DNA of 64,000 nt from Clostridia bacterium UC5.1-1D10 (GCA_001304995.1 BBZU01000002.1:62001-126000); one strand, 5' to 3'; positions 8,238 to 18,863 are shown, counted from the first letter of the stretch. Notes: generated by a model from the letters alone, not told the origin. Numbers and translations: made by a program.

Positions 8238-8672
8238 TCAATTCTTGCCAGTGGAGCCAATGCCGCCACGGTCGTCGTTGCCCAGTGTTTCTGCTTCGTC
8301 AAAAGAAATGGCAGGCTGGTGCTCAAAAATACGGAACTGGCAGATACGGTCGTTCACGTCAATGACAGTGTCGCGCATGGCCAGAGCGGGGAAGAACCAC
8401 TGGTCGTTATCGCCGCAGTAGCTTTCGTCCACAATGCCGCAGTGATTGGTCTGGATCACACCGAAGTTCTTGAAAGTAGAGCTGCGGGGTACGATATGTG
8501 CTTCATAGCCCTTAGGCAGTTCCATGGCAATGCCTAGAGGGATCAGGCGGAATTCGCCTGCCTTCAGTTCCACTCTTTCTGCCGCCCGCAGGTCGATCCA
8601 GTCGGATTTACCGTCGATGTAGCGCAGTTTTTCGATTTTGTCGCTGAGATATTTGATTCTGATGGAAACCAT
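8238..8672 (-). CDS. dut: dUTP diphosphatase (trimeric type)
   Basis: This enzyme hydrolyses dUTP to dUMP and PPi, supplying dTMP synthesis and keeping uracil out of DNA. It has 144 residues and all five motifs in order: [27 protein letters not shown] and the C-terminal P-loop-like DRGGIGSTG. It lies 24 nt downstream of nrdG, linking dNTP synthesis and clean-up in one operon. Confidence 0.95.
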   Translation of the reverse strand: MVSIRIKYLSDKIEKLRYIDGKSDWIDLRAAERVELKAGEFRLIPLGIAMELPKGYEAHIVPRSSTFKNFGVIQTNHCGIVDESYCGDNDQWFFPALAMRDTVIDVNDRICQFRIFEHQPAISFDEAETLGNDDRGGIGSTGKN

Positions 8673-8696
8673 TGATTTCTTCCTTTCTATATTGCT

Positions 8697-9191
8697 TTAT
8701 TCCACGTGGTAAAGGTACATGGTGCCTTTTTCCAGGGATTTCTGTACGTCGATGATCCGCTGGTTAAAGCTGCCTTTCCAGTGGAGCTGAGGGTCTTTCA
8801 GTTCTTCCACAAAACGTCCGTCTACAATGACGTCCAGATATGCCATGATGGGCAGAGCGCTGATTTCTTCCCAAAGATAGCCGGTGTAAAGCCATGTTTT
8901 CTTGTCGGGGAAGGTTTCTTTGATCTCTTTGGCCAGGGCTGTCATATCTTCCCGGTTGCTCATGTATAAGGGGTCGCCGCCGCTGAATGTGATGCCGCTG
9001 ATGTAGTCTTTTTCCAGCTCTGCAAAAATTTCTGCCTTGGCAGCCTCATCAAAGGGCAGACCGCCGTTAGGGTCCCAGGTAATAGGGTTCTGGCAGTTTT
9101 TGCAGCCGTGGGAGCAGCCTGCTACCCACAGGACAACCCGCAGGCCTTCGCCGTTGAGCATATCGTCTTTTGTGATGTTATGGTAACGCAT
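8697..9191 (-). CDS. nrdG: Anaerobic ribonucleotide reductase activating protein NrdG
   Basis: A 164-residue radical SAM enzyme that installs the glycyl radical in NrdD. The [4Fe-4S] motif is C-x3-C-x2-C at C26, C30 and C33 (GCSHGCKNC); the SAM-binding TFSGGDPLY follows. The start overlaps the nrdD stop by one base (TAATG), the usual coupling for this pair. Confidence 0.97.
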   Translation of the reverse strand: MRYHNITKDDMLNGEGLRVVLWVAGCSHGCKNCQNPITWDPNGGLPFDEAAKAEIFAELEKDYISGITFSGGDPLYMSNREDMTALAKEIKETFPDKKTWLYTGYLWEEISALPIMAYLDVIVDGRFVEELKDPQLHWKGSFNQRIIDVQKSLEKGTMYLYHVE

Positions 9192-11308
9192 TACATACTC
9201 TTCCTTTCTGCGATCTCTGCCATTTTCGCTTCATTCAGGCGGGTGTCGCCTTTGACACGGGAATAAGACAGATACCCGTTCATACGATCGATCTTTGTCA
9301 GGTTGCTGCTGCCGCATTTGGGGCATACGTCCATTTCCAGCTCCTGATGGCCACAGTCGTCGCAGTATGCCAGAGAAAGGTTTACCCCTTCATAAAAGCC
9401 CAGCTTCATGGCACGGCGCACCAGTGTGCGGATAGCGTCCAAATTGTAGTCGATAGGATATTTTACATACTGGATCTTGCCACCGTTGGATAGATCCCAG
9501 AAGCGTTTTTCCAGATCCTGTTTCTGGATAGGTGTGATGTCTTCTGTTACATGGCAGTGGAAAGAATTGCTTACATAAGGACGGTCGGATACATTTTCCA
9601 CTACGCCGTATTTCTTGCGGAACTGTGTTACCTGCAAGCCGCAGAGGCTTTCCGCAGGAGTACCATAGATGGCGTACAGATTGCCGTCGGCTTTCTTAAA
9701 TTCCGCTACTTTATCGTTGATGTGCTGCAATGTGTCGATGGCAAACTGACCGTCTTCCGCCAGAGATTTGCCGTTATACAGCTCCTGCAGTTCGTTCAGA
9801 GCAGTGATGCCGAAAGAAGCGGTAGCAGCCTTCAGCAAAGGTTTGATCTTGTCGTGGATGCCCAGATGACCGCCGTAGAAGCCGCCTTCGCAGTATGCCA
9901 GAGGGTTGGTGGAAGCGCGCATTTCGCCCAGGTACGCATAGGTACGGATGTGAAGCTGACGAATCAGTTCCAGATAGTAGTCCAGCACTTCATAGAAAGG
10001 TTTGCTTTCCTGTTTTGCTTTTGCGTAAATCATAGGAAGATGCAGGCTGACAGCACCGATATTGAATCGGCCTACGAAAACAGGTTTGTCGTTTTCGTCA
10101 GCAGGTTCCATGCCGCCCCGTTCAAACCAAGGGGACAGGAACGCACGGCAGCCCATGGGGCTGATGATAGCGCCATATTTTTTATACATATCCGCTACAT
10201 AGCCTTCGCCGGTAAGGGAAAGCCAGTCGGGATACATGGTCTTGGAGGAGCAGAGGATGCCTGCTTCAAAGACATCTTCCAGTTCCTTGCCTTTGCCATG
10301 GAGATTTTCGTCATAAAGGAATACCAGTTTGGGGAACAGTACAGGCTTTTTGCAGTTTTTCTTGCCCTGCCCTTTTCTGCGGACGTTGAGCATGGTGATG
10401 GATGCCATTTTGGCAAATTTGCCTGTGCCTGTGCCGAATGTCATGGTGATGAAAGGATAATCCCCGCGGCTGGAAGCAACGGTGTTGAATTTGTATTCCC
10501 AGCCCTGGAAGCCCTGTTCAAAGTCGTTGAGGATGTCTGCCATGGCTTCTTTGTCCGCAGCCTTGGGTGTCAGACCCATGTCGATGTAACGGCGGTAGAA
10601 TTTTTCATAGCTCTTTTCCGCGAAGGGTTCCAGCAGCAGGTCTACGGAAGGTACTGTAAAACCGCCGTACTGCTGGCTGGCAGCAGAAAGAACGATGTCG
10701 CCGATGACGTCAAAGGCAACGTTCAGTGTCTTGGGTTCGTTGTACCACAGGTTGCCCATTTCAAAACCGCCGGTCAGAACGCTTTTTACGTCGAACAGGC
10801 AGCAGTTCATGGTGTCACGTCTGGCAGACATATCATGGATGTAGATATAACCGTCACGGCACGCCTGAAGTTCTTCTGTGGTCATGAAGAATTTCTGGTA
10901 CAGTTCTTTGTTCAGCTGATTGAATACCAGAGAGCGTTTTGTGGAAACCAGAGCGCTGTCGGTGTTGCTGTTTTCTTTGTCACCGATGTACATGATGGAC
11001 TGGCTTTTTTTGTAAACTTCGTCCAGCATTTTGACAAAGTCCTGTTTGTAGTTGCGGTAATCACGGTAGCTTTTTGCAACTTCAGGCTTTACCTGTTCCA
11101 GTGCGCCTTCGACGATGTTGTGCATTTCCGCAATGGGGATGCCTTCTTTGCCAAGGGATTTCGCTTTTGTTTCCACGAAATCACAGATGAAATCCAGTTC
11201 TTCCTGTGTGAATTTCACCAGTGCGCGGTAAGCGGATTTGTTTACGGCAACTACGACTTTCTGCACATTCCACGGTTCGTGGGTATTATCTTTCTTAATC
11301 ACATACAT
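9191..11308 (-). CDS. nrdD: Anaerobic ribonucleoside-triphosphate reductase NrdD (class III)
   Basis: This enzyme reduces NTPs to dNTPs without oxygen using a glycyl radical. The N-terminal 90 or so residues are an ATP-cone allosteric domain. Near the C-terminus there is a zinc ribbon (CDDC and CPKC pairs) and the glycyl-radical loop RMNGYLS. I chose the ATG at 11308 (MYVIKKDN, 705 residues) because AGGAGG lies 8 nt upstream; an earlier in-frame ATG at 11335 overlaps no such site. Paired NrdR-type boxes lie upstream. Confidence 0.97.
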   Translation of the reverse strand: MYVIKKDNTHEPWNVQKVVVAVNKSAYRALVKFTQEELDFICDFVETKAKSLGKEGIPIAEMHNIVEGALEQVKPEVAKSYRDYRNYKQDFVKMLDEVYKKSQSIMYIGDKENSNTDSALVSTKRSLVFNQLNKELYQKFFMTTEELQACRDGYIYIHDMSARRDTMNCCLFDVKSVLTGGFEMGNLWYNEPKTLNVAFDVIGDIVLSAASQQYGGFTVPSVDLLLEPFAEKSYEKFYRRYIDMGLTPKAADKEAMADILNDFEQGFQGWEYKFNTVASSRGDYPFITMTFGTGTGKFAKMASITMLNVRRKGQGKKNCKKPVLFPKLVFLYDENLHGKGKELEDVFEAGILCSSKTMYPDWLSLTGEGYVADMYKKYGAIISPMGCRAFLSPWFERGGMEPADENDKPVFVGRFNIGAVSLHLPMIYAKAKQESKPFYEVLDYYLELIRQLHIRTYAYLGEMRASTNPLAYCEGGFYGGHLGIHDKIKPLLKAATASFGITALNELQELYNGKSLAEDGQFAIDTLQHINDKVAEFKKADGNLYAIYGTPAESLCGLQVTQFRKKYGVVENVSDRPYVSNSFHCHVTEDITPIQKQDLEKRFWDLSNGGKIQYVKYPIDYNLDAIRTLVRRAMKLGFYEGVNLSLAYCDDCGHQELEMDVCPKCGSSNLTKIDRMNGYLSYSRVKGDTRLNEAKMAEIAERKSM

Positions 11309-11381
11309 GATGATATCCTCCTTCATTCTCGGCAAGCGAGATACAATACATAGTCATTAGCTGTATCATAATGTACCACAT

Positions 11382-11429
11382 ACGGCTATATATTGCAATT
11401 AAAAATATAGACAACACAATATATTGTGA
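11382..11429. promoter_or_regulatory. Paired NrdR boxes upstream of nrdD
   Basis: ACACAATATATTGTGA (11414-11429) closely matches the NrdR consensus ACACWATATWTWGTGT. A weaker second box, ACGGCTATATATTGCA, lies at 11382-11397. Their starts are 32 bp apart, three helical turns, which is the usual NrdR geometry. This predicts ATP/dATP-sensitive repression of nrdD-nrdG-dut. The gene nrdR itself is not in the window. Confidence 0.75.
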
Positions 11430-11486
11430 AAACTTAGTGAAGTTCATCCAATTTTTTTCGGAAATTTTGTTAAGGATATTTTTATT

Positions 11487-12966
<1,480 letters not shown>

Positions 12967-12987
12967 ACAAATCCTCCTTTTCATGGG

Positions 12988-13009
12988 AAAAGCCCCAAAG
13001 GGGGCTTTT
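12988..13009 (-). terminator. Terminator of the metallo-hydrolase gene
   Basis: AAAAGCCCC and GGGGCTTTT form a perfect 9 bp hairpin just past the minus-strand stop at 13017. Confidence 0.7.
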
Positions 13010-13016
13010 GATGTCG

Positions 13017-13625
13017 TTACATATAAGGGTTCATGCGGCGTTCGATTTCCATTGTGGTGGAAGGGCCGTGACCGGGATATACATTGTAGTCACCGGGCAG
13101 ATTCCGCAGACGTTTCAGAGAAGCGATGATCTCGCCCCAGTTGCCCGTAGGCAGGTCTGTACGGCCGCAGGAGCCCTGGAACAGGGTGTCGCCGGAGAAA
13201 ATGTTGTTGCCGATGAGATAGCATACACTGCCGGCTGTATGACCGGGTGTTTCCAGTACGGTAAATTCCAGATCGCCCACTTTCACAGCGTCGCCTTCCT
13301 GTACCCATACGTCAGCGGAAAGAGAAGTGGGGCCGCTCATGTAAAGAGAGCAGTTCAAAGCAGGGTCTGCCAGCAGAGCCTGTTCTTTCTTGCAGGCGTA
13401 AACGGGACAGCCGTATTTTTCTTTTACCATTTCCACAGCGCCGATGTGGTCGTCATGACCGTGGGTCAGCAGAATGTGGGTGGGTTTTAGGCTGTTTTCT
13501 TCGATATAGCGGAACAAAGGCTGGGGATTGCCGTCACAGTCGATGATGGCGCATGTGCCCTGATCGTCAGAGATCACATAGCAGTTGGTGCCGATGTTGC
13601 CGATTTCCAGTGTTTGTATTTTCAT
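13017..13625 (-). CDS. MBL-fold metallo-hydrolase (glyoxalase II-like)
   Basis: A 202-residue zinc hydrolase. The metal ligands are in THGHDDHIG (HxHxDH), ETPGHTAGS, FSGDTLF and YPGHGPST. Short single-domain members like this are often called hydroxyacylglutathione hydrolase-like, but the natural substrate in clostridia is unknown. The ATG at 13625 is preferred over the upstream ATG at 13664 because AAGGAGG lies 10 nt upstream. It is monocistronic. Confidence 0.88.
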   Translation of the reverse strand: MKIQTLEIGNIGTNCYVISDDQGTCAIIDCDGNPQPLFRYIEENSLKPTHILLTHGHDDHIGAVEMVKEKYGCPVYACKKEQALLADPALNCSLYMSGPTSLSADVWVQEGDAVKVGDLEFTVLETPGHTAGSVCYLIGNNIFSGDTLFQGSCGRTDLPTGNWGEIIASLKRLRNLPGDYNVYPGHGPSTTMEIERRMNPYM

Positions 13626-13826
13626 GGTGCAAAAACCTCCTTGTGTTTCGATTTTTACAGGCATTTTTTGCCGTCTGCACTATTATAGCAGAAAAGACCA
13701 CCAGCCGCCTAGTCTTTTTACAGGAAAGTTTCCAAACGCCGGAAAAAGCTGGACAAGAACACAAAAGGGGAGTAAGATGGAACAAACAAAGAATCAGGCG
13801 AAAGTCACTGGAACGGAGGAAGTTTT

Positions 13827-14234
13827 TTGGACAAGAGAAGGAAACAGCAGCTTATGGAGGGCTGTATGAGAATCAGAAAAGAAATCGCCGCATGGCTGCT
13901 CATGGCATTATGGGTGATTTTTAGTGTGAAAATCGCGGAAGTGCTGCTGGGAGAAAGCCTGCCGGGCTGGGTAGAAATTGGCGGCATGATTCTGTGCGGT
14001 GTGCTGGCAGTGGCATCCCATCTGGATAACCCCCTGCGCCACGGATATAAACTGCGTCGTCCCAGACGGTATTTGCTGGGGGCTTTGGTGATTCTCATCT
14101 GCGCTGTGCTGTTCTTTGTATGGAAAGCGGAGTGGGTGCAGGGCATGCAGGCACTGGTGATCCCTGTGGTATTTATTTGGAACCCTGTTTGTGTTTGGCT
14201 GGAATGGAAGGAAGAATTAGGTCAGGCATCATAA
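13827..14234 (+). CDS. Small four-helix membrane protein, tandem paralogue 1
   Basis: A 135-residue protein, not recognised as a named family. It has about four hydrophobic segments and a central basic loop (NPLRHGYKLRRPRRYL). The start is TTG with AACGGAGGA upstream. The next gene encodes a protein with the same layout and shared positions: G-L-A near helix 2, NP-x-R, RR, V-x-F and F-x-WN before a charged tail ending in E-x-EL. The two are an old tandem duplication. No functional context is visible. Confidence 0.6.
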   Translation: MDKRRKQQLMEGCMRIRKEIAAWLLMALWVIFSVKIAEVLLGESLPGWVEIGGMILCGVLAVASHLDNPLRHGYKLRRPRRYLLGALVILICAVLFFVWKAEWVQGMQALVIPVVFIWNPVCVWLEWKEELGQAS

Positions 14235-14244
14235 GGAGGCGGCT

Positions 14245-14646
14245 ATGGAGAATCTTTCGGATGTGCAGCTGAAAAGATGTGTCGCATGGATGCGGCTGGA
14301 GCTTCTGGCTTGGATCTGTCTTTGTGCTGATGCACTGGTAAGCGTTTGGGCGCCCAGTGTGTGGGATACGGGGCGTATCTATGGCCTTTTTGTGGTGGTG
14401 GTGCTGGTATCCGGCTTGGCGGCAGTGGTATTGTCCTGGGTGCGTAATCCAATGCGCTGGAATCTGACGGGACTTGGACGCAGATTTTTCAGGGGCAGCC
14501 ATGGAAGCTGTATGGCGCTCAGCGTCATACTGGTTTTCTGGGTGCCGGAGCTGTCCATCGGAATTTTGTTTGTATGGAACAGTATTTATATGCTGGTGGC
14601 ATACGAGCGGGAGTTGCGCCGAAGAAAAAAGAAAGAAGAATCCTGA
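14245..14646 (+). CDS. Small four-helix membrane protein, tandem paralogue 2
   Basis: A 133-residue protein and paralogue of the gene 10 nt upstream, with the same four-segment topology. The matching features are the loop VRNPMRWNLTGLGRRFF and the closing FVWNSIYMLVAYERELRRRKKK. The ATG follows AAGGAGG. It is probably co-transcribed with its neighbour. A family A dispersed repeat follows at 14677. Function unknown. Confidence 0.65.
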   Translation: MENLSDVQLKRCVAWMRLELLAWICLCADALVSVWAPSVWDTGRIYGLFVVVVLVSGLAAVVLSWVRNPMRWNLTGLGRRFFRGSHGSCMALSVILVFWVPELSIGILFVWNSIYMLVAYERELRRRKKKEES

Positions 14647-14676
14647 GAAAATGACGGTATGGCCTTTGGGGGGCAT

Positions 14677-14842
14677 CTTCATAAGAAAACAAAGCAAGCT
14701 GAAATCCTTATGATATAGAGGATTCCAGCTTGCTTATTTTATAAGATTTTATTTGATATGTTTTCTTCTGAAGACAGCCGTCGCAATTCCCCTTAAGAAA
14801 TCAAGGAAAAGAAAAATCAATGTTTTCTTAAGGGGAATTTGC
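14677..14842 (+). repeat. Family A dispersed repeat, copy A1
   Basis: The outer inverted repeat CTTCATAAGAAAACA (14677-14691) and TGTTTTCTTCTGAAG (14759-14773) encloses a long hairpin (AAGCAAGCTG.. / ..CCAGCTTGCTT). Then comes ACAGCCGTCGC and a second inverted repeat, GCAATTCCCCTTAAGAAA (14783-14800) with TTTCTTAAGGGGAATTTGC (14824-14842). Other copies are at 51036, 52007 (inverted) and 60097. Confidence 0.85.
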
Positions 14843-14870
14843 TTTGGGTCATACCGTTTTTTGTTTACAA

Positions 14871-14901
14871 AAAAGCACGAATCTTTTAGATTCGTGCTTT
14901 C
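14871..14901 (-). terminator. Terminator of the nfnA-nfnB operon
   Basis: AAGCACGAATC and GATTCGTGCTT form an 11 bp hairpin. Read on the minus strand it ends in a T run past the nfnB stop. Confidence 0.75.
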
Positions 14902-14916
14902 TGTATTGAAAAAAGA

Positions 14917-16308
14917 TTATTTGTTTTTCAGATATTCATCAATGGCTGCGGCAGCCTTTTTGCCAGCGCCCATAGCCAGAATAACGGTAGCTGCGCCTGT
15001 AACAGCGTCACCGCCGGCATAAACGCCTTCTCTGGTGGTCTGGTTGGTTTCTTCGTTGACAACCAGACAGCCTTTCCGGTTGGTTTCCAGACCCTTTGTG
15101 GTGCTGCGGATCAGAGGGTTCGGGGATGTACCGATGGACATAACCACAGTATCAACGTCGATGACATAGTTGGAGCCTTCCACAGGTACAGGACGTCTTC
15201 TGCCGCTGGCATCAGGTTCGCCCAGTTCCATTTTCAGACATTCGATACCGCATACCTGACCATTGCCGTTATCCAGGATTTTCACAGGATTGCGCAGCAG
15301 GTGGAATTCGATGCCTTCTTCTTTTGCGTGATGGATTTCTTCCAGACGAGCGGGCATTTCTTTTTCGGAACGACGGTAAACGATGTAAACTTTTTCCGCA
15401 CCCATTCTCTTCGCGCATCTTGCAGCGTCCATAGCTACGTTGCCGCCGCCTACAACAGCAACAGCTTTGCTATGGCGGATAGGTGTGTCGTAATCGGAAA
15501 TATATGCTTTCATCAGGTTGATACGAGTCAGGTATTCGTTAGCGGAGTATACGCCTACCAGTGCTTCGCCGGGGATACCCATGAAGGAAGGCAGGCCTGC
15601 GCCGGTACCGATGAATACAGCATCATAACCCATATCTTCGATGATTTCGTCGATGGACAATACTTTGCCGATAACCATGTTTGTCATGACTTCAACACCC
15701 ATGGCAGAGAGTTTATCAATTTCTTTCTGCACGATCGTCTTAGGCAGACGGAATTCGGGGATACCGTAAACCAGTACGCCGCCGGCTGTGTGGAATGCTT
15801 CGAAAATGGTTACTGCATAGCCTGCTTTTGCCAGGTCGCCAGCACAAGCCAGAGAGGAAGGGCCGGAACCGATGACAGCCACTTTCTTGCCGTTCTGGGC
15901 GGGTTTTTCGGGCATTTCATCGCAGTTTGCCATGTACCAGTCAGCCACGAAACGTTCCAGACGACCGATGGCAACGGCTTCGCCTTTGATGGCACGCACG
16001 CATTTAGATTCGCACTGACTTTCCTGAGGACATACACGACCGCAGACAGCAGGCAGAGCGTTTGTGGAAGTGATGATCTTATAAGCTGCCATAAAGTCGC
16101 CTTTTGCCACTTCTGCGATGAATTCGGGAATGCGTACGTTTACGGGACATCCGCTGACACAGGGTTTGTGTTTGCAGTTCAGACAGCGGGTAGCTTCTTC
16201 CATGGCCATTTCCGCTGTGTAGCCCATGGCTACTTCTTCAAAGTTTTTATTTCTCACATCAGGTGCCTGTTCAGGCATTTTGATTTTTTCCAAGCTCATG
16301 TTTGCCAT
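14917..16308 (-). CDS. nfnB: NfnB / GltD-like NADPH-binding flavoprotein subunit
   Basis: The protein has 463 residues. It has an N-terminal Fe-S region (CLNCKHKPCVSGCP and a second Cys set CPQESQCESKC), an FAD site (GSGPSSLACAGDLAKAGY) and an NADPH site (VVGGGNVAMDAARCAKRMGA, YRRSEKEMPAR). Annotation pipelines often call it glutamate synthase small subunit GltA/GltD. No large GOGAT subunit is present, and the adjacent gene is an NfnA-type FAD/NAD-binding protein. The pair therefore fits NfnAB, the electron-bifurcating NADH-dependent ferredoxin:NADP+ oxidoreductase. It lies 14 nt after nfnA. Confidence 0.85.
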   Translation of the reverse strand: MANMSLEKIKMPEQAPDVRNKNFEEVAMGYTAEMAMEEATRCLNCKHKPCVSGCPVNVRIPEFIAEVAKGDFMAAYKIITSTNALPAVCGRVCPQESQCESKCVRAIKGEAVAIGRLERFVADWYMANCDEMPEKPAQNGKKVAVIGSGPSSLACAGDLAKAGYAVTIFEAFHTAGGVLVYGIPEFRLPKTIVQKEIDKLSAMGVEVMTNMVIGKVLSIDEIIEDMGYDAVFIGTGAGLPSFMGIPGEALVGVYSANEYLTRINLMKAYISDYDTPIRHSKAVAVVGGGNVAMDAARCAKRMGAEKVYIVYRRSEKEMPARLEEIHHAKEEGIEFHLLRNPVKILDNGNGQVCGIECLKMELGEPDASGRRRPVPVEGSNYVIDVDTVVMSIGTSPNPLIRSTTKGLETNRKGCLVVNEETNQTTREGVYAGGDAVTGAATVILAMGAGKKAAAAIDEYLKNK

Positions 16309-16322
16309 TGTTTCCGTCCTCC

Positions 16323-17175
16323 TTAGTGAATCAAGTCGTGTGCCATTTTATCCATGCGGCAGATATGTTTTTCAGTCAATTCTGCTTCTTCTTTCTTGTA
16401 AACGGAGTTGCGGTTCATCAGTTCGTCAAAGTCCACCTGATGTCCGTCGAAGTCGGGGCCGTCTACGCAGGCAAATTTGATTTCGCCGCCAACGGTGACA
16501 CGACAGCCGCCGCACATGCCTGTACCGTCGATCATGATGGGGTTCAGGCTGACAATGGTCTTGATGCCGTAAGGTTTTGTGGTGAGGCTGACAAATTTCA
16601 TCATGGGGATAGGGCCGATGGCAATGACAGCGTCGTACTGGTTGCCAGCTTCGATGAGGGATTTCAGCTTGTCTGTAACAAAGCCTTTTTCGCCTTTTGT
16701 GCCGTCGTCGGTCATCAGGTAGTAGTTATCGGAAACGGCGCTCATTTCGTCTTCCAGAATGATAATGTCTTTGTTTCTAAAACCAGCAATGACGTCTACT
16801 TCCACACCCAGTTCGTGGAGGGCTTTTGCCTGAGGATAAGCGATGGCACAGCCTACGCCGCCGCCTACAACAGCAACTTTCTTGAAGCCGTCATATTCTG
16901 TGGCAACACCCAGAGGGCCTACAAAGTCACGGATGGAGTCGCCAACTTCTTTGGCTGCCAACAGTTTTGTGGACAGACCAACTTTCTGGAAGATGATGGT
17001 GACGGTGCCTTTTTCTCTGTCATAATCAGCGATGGTCAGAGGGACACGTTCGCTGAACTCATCTACGCGAAAATAATAAACTGCCCCGCTTTGGCTTTTT
17101 TCGCCACAAAGGGGCTTCGATCTCAAGCAGTGTCACAGCACTGTTTAATTCTTTTTTATTGACAATGCGAAACAT
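16323..17175 (-). CDS. nfnA: NfnA-type FAD/NAD-binding subunit (two frame breaks near the 5' end, probable indels)
   Basis: The restored protein has about 284 residues and starts at ATG 17175 (MFRIVNKKEL). It is a ferredoxin-reductase-like FAD/NAD(H) domain (RVDEFSERVPLTIADYDREK, GPLGVATE, VGGGVGCAIAYPQAKAL). A C-terminal [2Fe-2S] ligand set is in GMCGGCRVTVGG and FACVDGPDF, as in NfnA and sulfide dehydrogenase subunits. Two homopolymer deletions, in the AAA at 17108-17110 and the AAAA at 17070-17073, break the frame. With NfnB it would couple NADPH, NADH and ferredoxin pools. Confidence 0.85.
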
Positions 17176-17363
17176 CTTTGCAACTTCCTTTCTTCTTTAG
17201 ACTTTCTTTTGCAGGTGATTTTTGTTAGAATTATCATAACATAAATTCAGACGGCGTGATATGGATAAAACGCCGTTTTTCTGGAAGTGCAATGAAGGTA
17301 AGTTTATGGTTTTTGAATAAAATGTGGGACAAAAAACGTCCCAATCAAAAGGAGGAAATGAAC

Positions 17364-18155
17364 GTGCAGAAAAGATATACCTTTGAGGATTTGCGGGACA
17401 TCATCGAACAGCTCCGCAGTGAGAATGGATGCCCTTGGGATAAGGTGCAGACCCATGAGAGTCTGCGGGCGGATATGCTGGAGGAAGCCTATGAAGCGGT
17501 GGATGCCATTGATAAAGGCGATATGGACAACCTGAAGGAAGAACTGGGGGATGTGCTTATGCAAGTTGTATTCCATTCTTCCATCGAAGCCCAGAAAGGC
17601 GGCTTTACACTGGATGATGTCATTCAAGGCATCTGCGAGAAAATGGTTTATCGCCATCCTCATGTGTTCGGGGAAATTTCCGTGGATACGGCAGAACAGG
17701 TGCTGGTGAACTGGGAAGCGTTGAAGAAAAAGGAAAAACACATGCAGACCCAGACAGATGTCCTCAAAAGTGTGCCTGATGCGCTGCCTGCCCTGACCCG
17801 TGCCAAAAAGGTGCAGAAGAAAGCGGCAGACGTTGGATTTGATTTTTATGAAGCCGGCGGCGCCATGGAAAAAGTGGCGGAGGAAATCCGGGAGCTCCAG
17901 GAGGCTGTGGAACAGCCTGACGGCAATATAGAGGAAGAATTCGGTGATATTTTGTTCGCACTTGTGAATGTAGCAAGGTTTTTGAAAATAAATCCCGAGT
18001 TTGCCTTGACAAAAGCCACCAAAAAGTTTATAAATAGATTTGAGTATGTTGAGAATTCAGCCCTTTCGGAGGGAAAGCAGCTTTCCACAATGACTCTGGA
18101 GGAAATGGATTTGCTCTGGGATCAGGCAAAAATTGCCTTATCCAAGAAACTTTAA
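17364..18155 (+). CDS. mazG: Nucleoside triphosphate pyrophosphohydrolase MazG
   Basis: The protein has two tandem MazG domains (263 residues, typical). It hydrolyses NTPs and dNTPs to monophosphates, which cleans up aberrant nucleotides. The metal-binding E-E-x-x-E motifs are in EEAYEAVDAID with EELGDVLMQ (domain 1), and EEIRELQEAVE with EEFGDILFALVN (domain 2). I chose GTG 17364 because AAAGGAGG is 8 nt upstream; the ATG at 17358 is only 2 nt from it. It lies directly upstream of hup. Confidence 0.93.
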   Translation: MQKRYTFEDLRDIIEQLRSENGCPWDKVQTHESLRADMLEEAYEAVDAIDKGDMDNLKEELGDVLMQVVFHSSIEAQKGGFTLDDVIQGICEKMVYRHPHVFGEISVDTAEQVLVNWEALKKKEKHMQTQTDVLKSVPDALPALTRAKKVQKKAADVGFDFYEAGGAMEKVAEEIRELQEAVEQPDGNIEEEFGDILFALVNVARFLKINPEFALTKATKKFINRFEYVENSALSEGKQLSTMTLEEMDLLWDQAKIALSKKL

Positions 18156-18181
18156 TAGATTTATTTAGGAGGACTAACACA

Positions 18182-18457
18182 ATGAACAAATCTGAATTAG
18201 TTGCAGCGATTGCTGAAAAGGCGGAAATGAGCAAAAAGGACGCTGAAAAAGCACTGAAAGCTTTCGAAGATGTTGTAACAGAAGAACTGGCAGCAAACGG
18301 CAAAGTACAGCTGGTAGGCTTTGGCACATTCGATGTAGCTGAAAGAGCAGCTCGCGAAGGCAGAAACCCTCAGACAGGCGAAGCAATGCCCATCCCCGCT
18401 TCCAAAGCACCCAGATTCAAAGCAGGTAAAGCTTTGAAAGATGCGATCAACAAATAA
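18182..18457 (+). CDS. hup: DNA-binding protein HU
   Basis: A 91-residue histone-like protein. It has the HU/IHF signature (VGFGTFDVAERAAREGRNPQTGE) carrying the DNA-intercalating arm and the amphipathic N-terminal MNKSELVAAIAEKAEMSKKD. It compacts and bends DNA as a dimer. AGGAGG lies about 8 nt upstream. It follows mazG by 26 nt and is closed by a strong terminator. Confidence 0.98.
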   Translation: MNKSELVAAIAEKAEMSKKDAEKALKAFEDVVTEELAANGKVQLVGFGTFDVAERAAREGRNPQTGEAMPIPASKAPRFKAGKALKDAINK

Positions 18458-18476
18458 TTTGATTTGATTGTTTTTG

Positions 18477-18509
18477 AAACGCTTTCTCGTCCTGAGAAAG
18501 CGTTTTTTT
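18477..18509 (+). terminator. Terminator after hup
   Basis: AAACGCTTTCTC (18477-18488) pairs with GAGAAAGCGTTT (18494-18505), followed by T residues. Confidence 0.85.
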
Positions 18510-18534
18510 GAAAGAGAAAAAGAGGTGAAGGAAA

Positions 18535-18861
18535 ATGGCTTCCAGCAAAGAATATTTGCAGTTCTTACTGGATCAGCTTTCGGATTTGAAGGAGATCACA
18601 TATCGTATGATGATGGGGGAATATATTCTCTATTACAGGGGCAAGATTGCCGCTTATGTCTGCGATGACCGTCTGCTGGTGAAGCCTGTTCCTGCCGCCA
18701 GAGAAATTCTGCCCCATGCGCCTATGGAAGCGCCCTATCCCGGGGCAAAGGAAATGCTGCTGGTGGAAGAAGTGGATGACAGAAGCTTTCTTCAGCATCT
18801 GTTGGTACAGATGGAGCCGCAGCTGCCTGAGCAGAAAAAGAAAAAAGCAAAGGGGAAATGA
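18535..18861 (+). CDS. TfoX N-terminal domain protein
   Basis: A 108-residue protein consisting of the TfoX_N fold alone (ITYRMMMGEYILYYRGKIAAYVCDDRLLVKP). The competence-regulator C-terminal domain of Gram-negative TfoX is missing. Such stand-alone domains are common in Clostridia and have no known role. It ends in a Lys-rich tail and overlaps the ATG region of the next gene, so it is probably co-transcribed with rqcP. Confidence 0.8.
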   Translation: MASSKEYLQFLLDQLSDLKEITYRMMMGEYILYYRGKIAAYVCDDRLLVKPVPAAREILPHAPMEAPYPGAKEMLLVEEVDDRSFLQHLLVQMEPQLPEQKKKKAKGK

Positions 18862-18863
18862 AC

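Noticed and set aside
14917-16308. Glutamate synthase small subunit
   Set aside because: No large subunit is present, and the neighbour is an NfnA-type protein, so NfnB fits better; a GOGAT role cannot be fully excluded.
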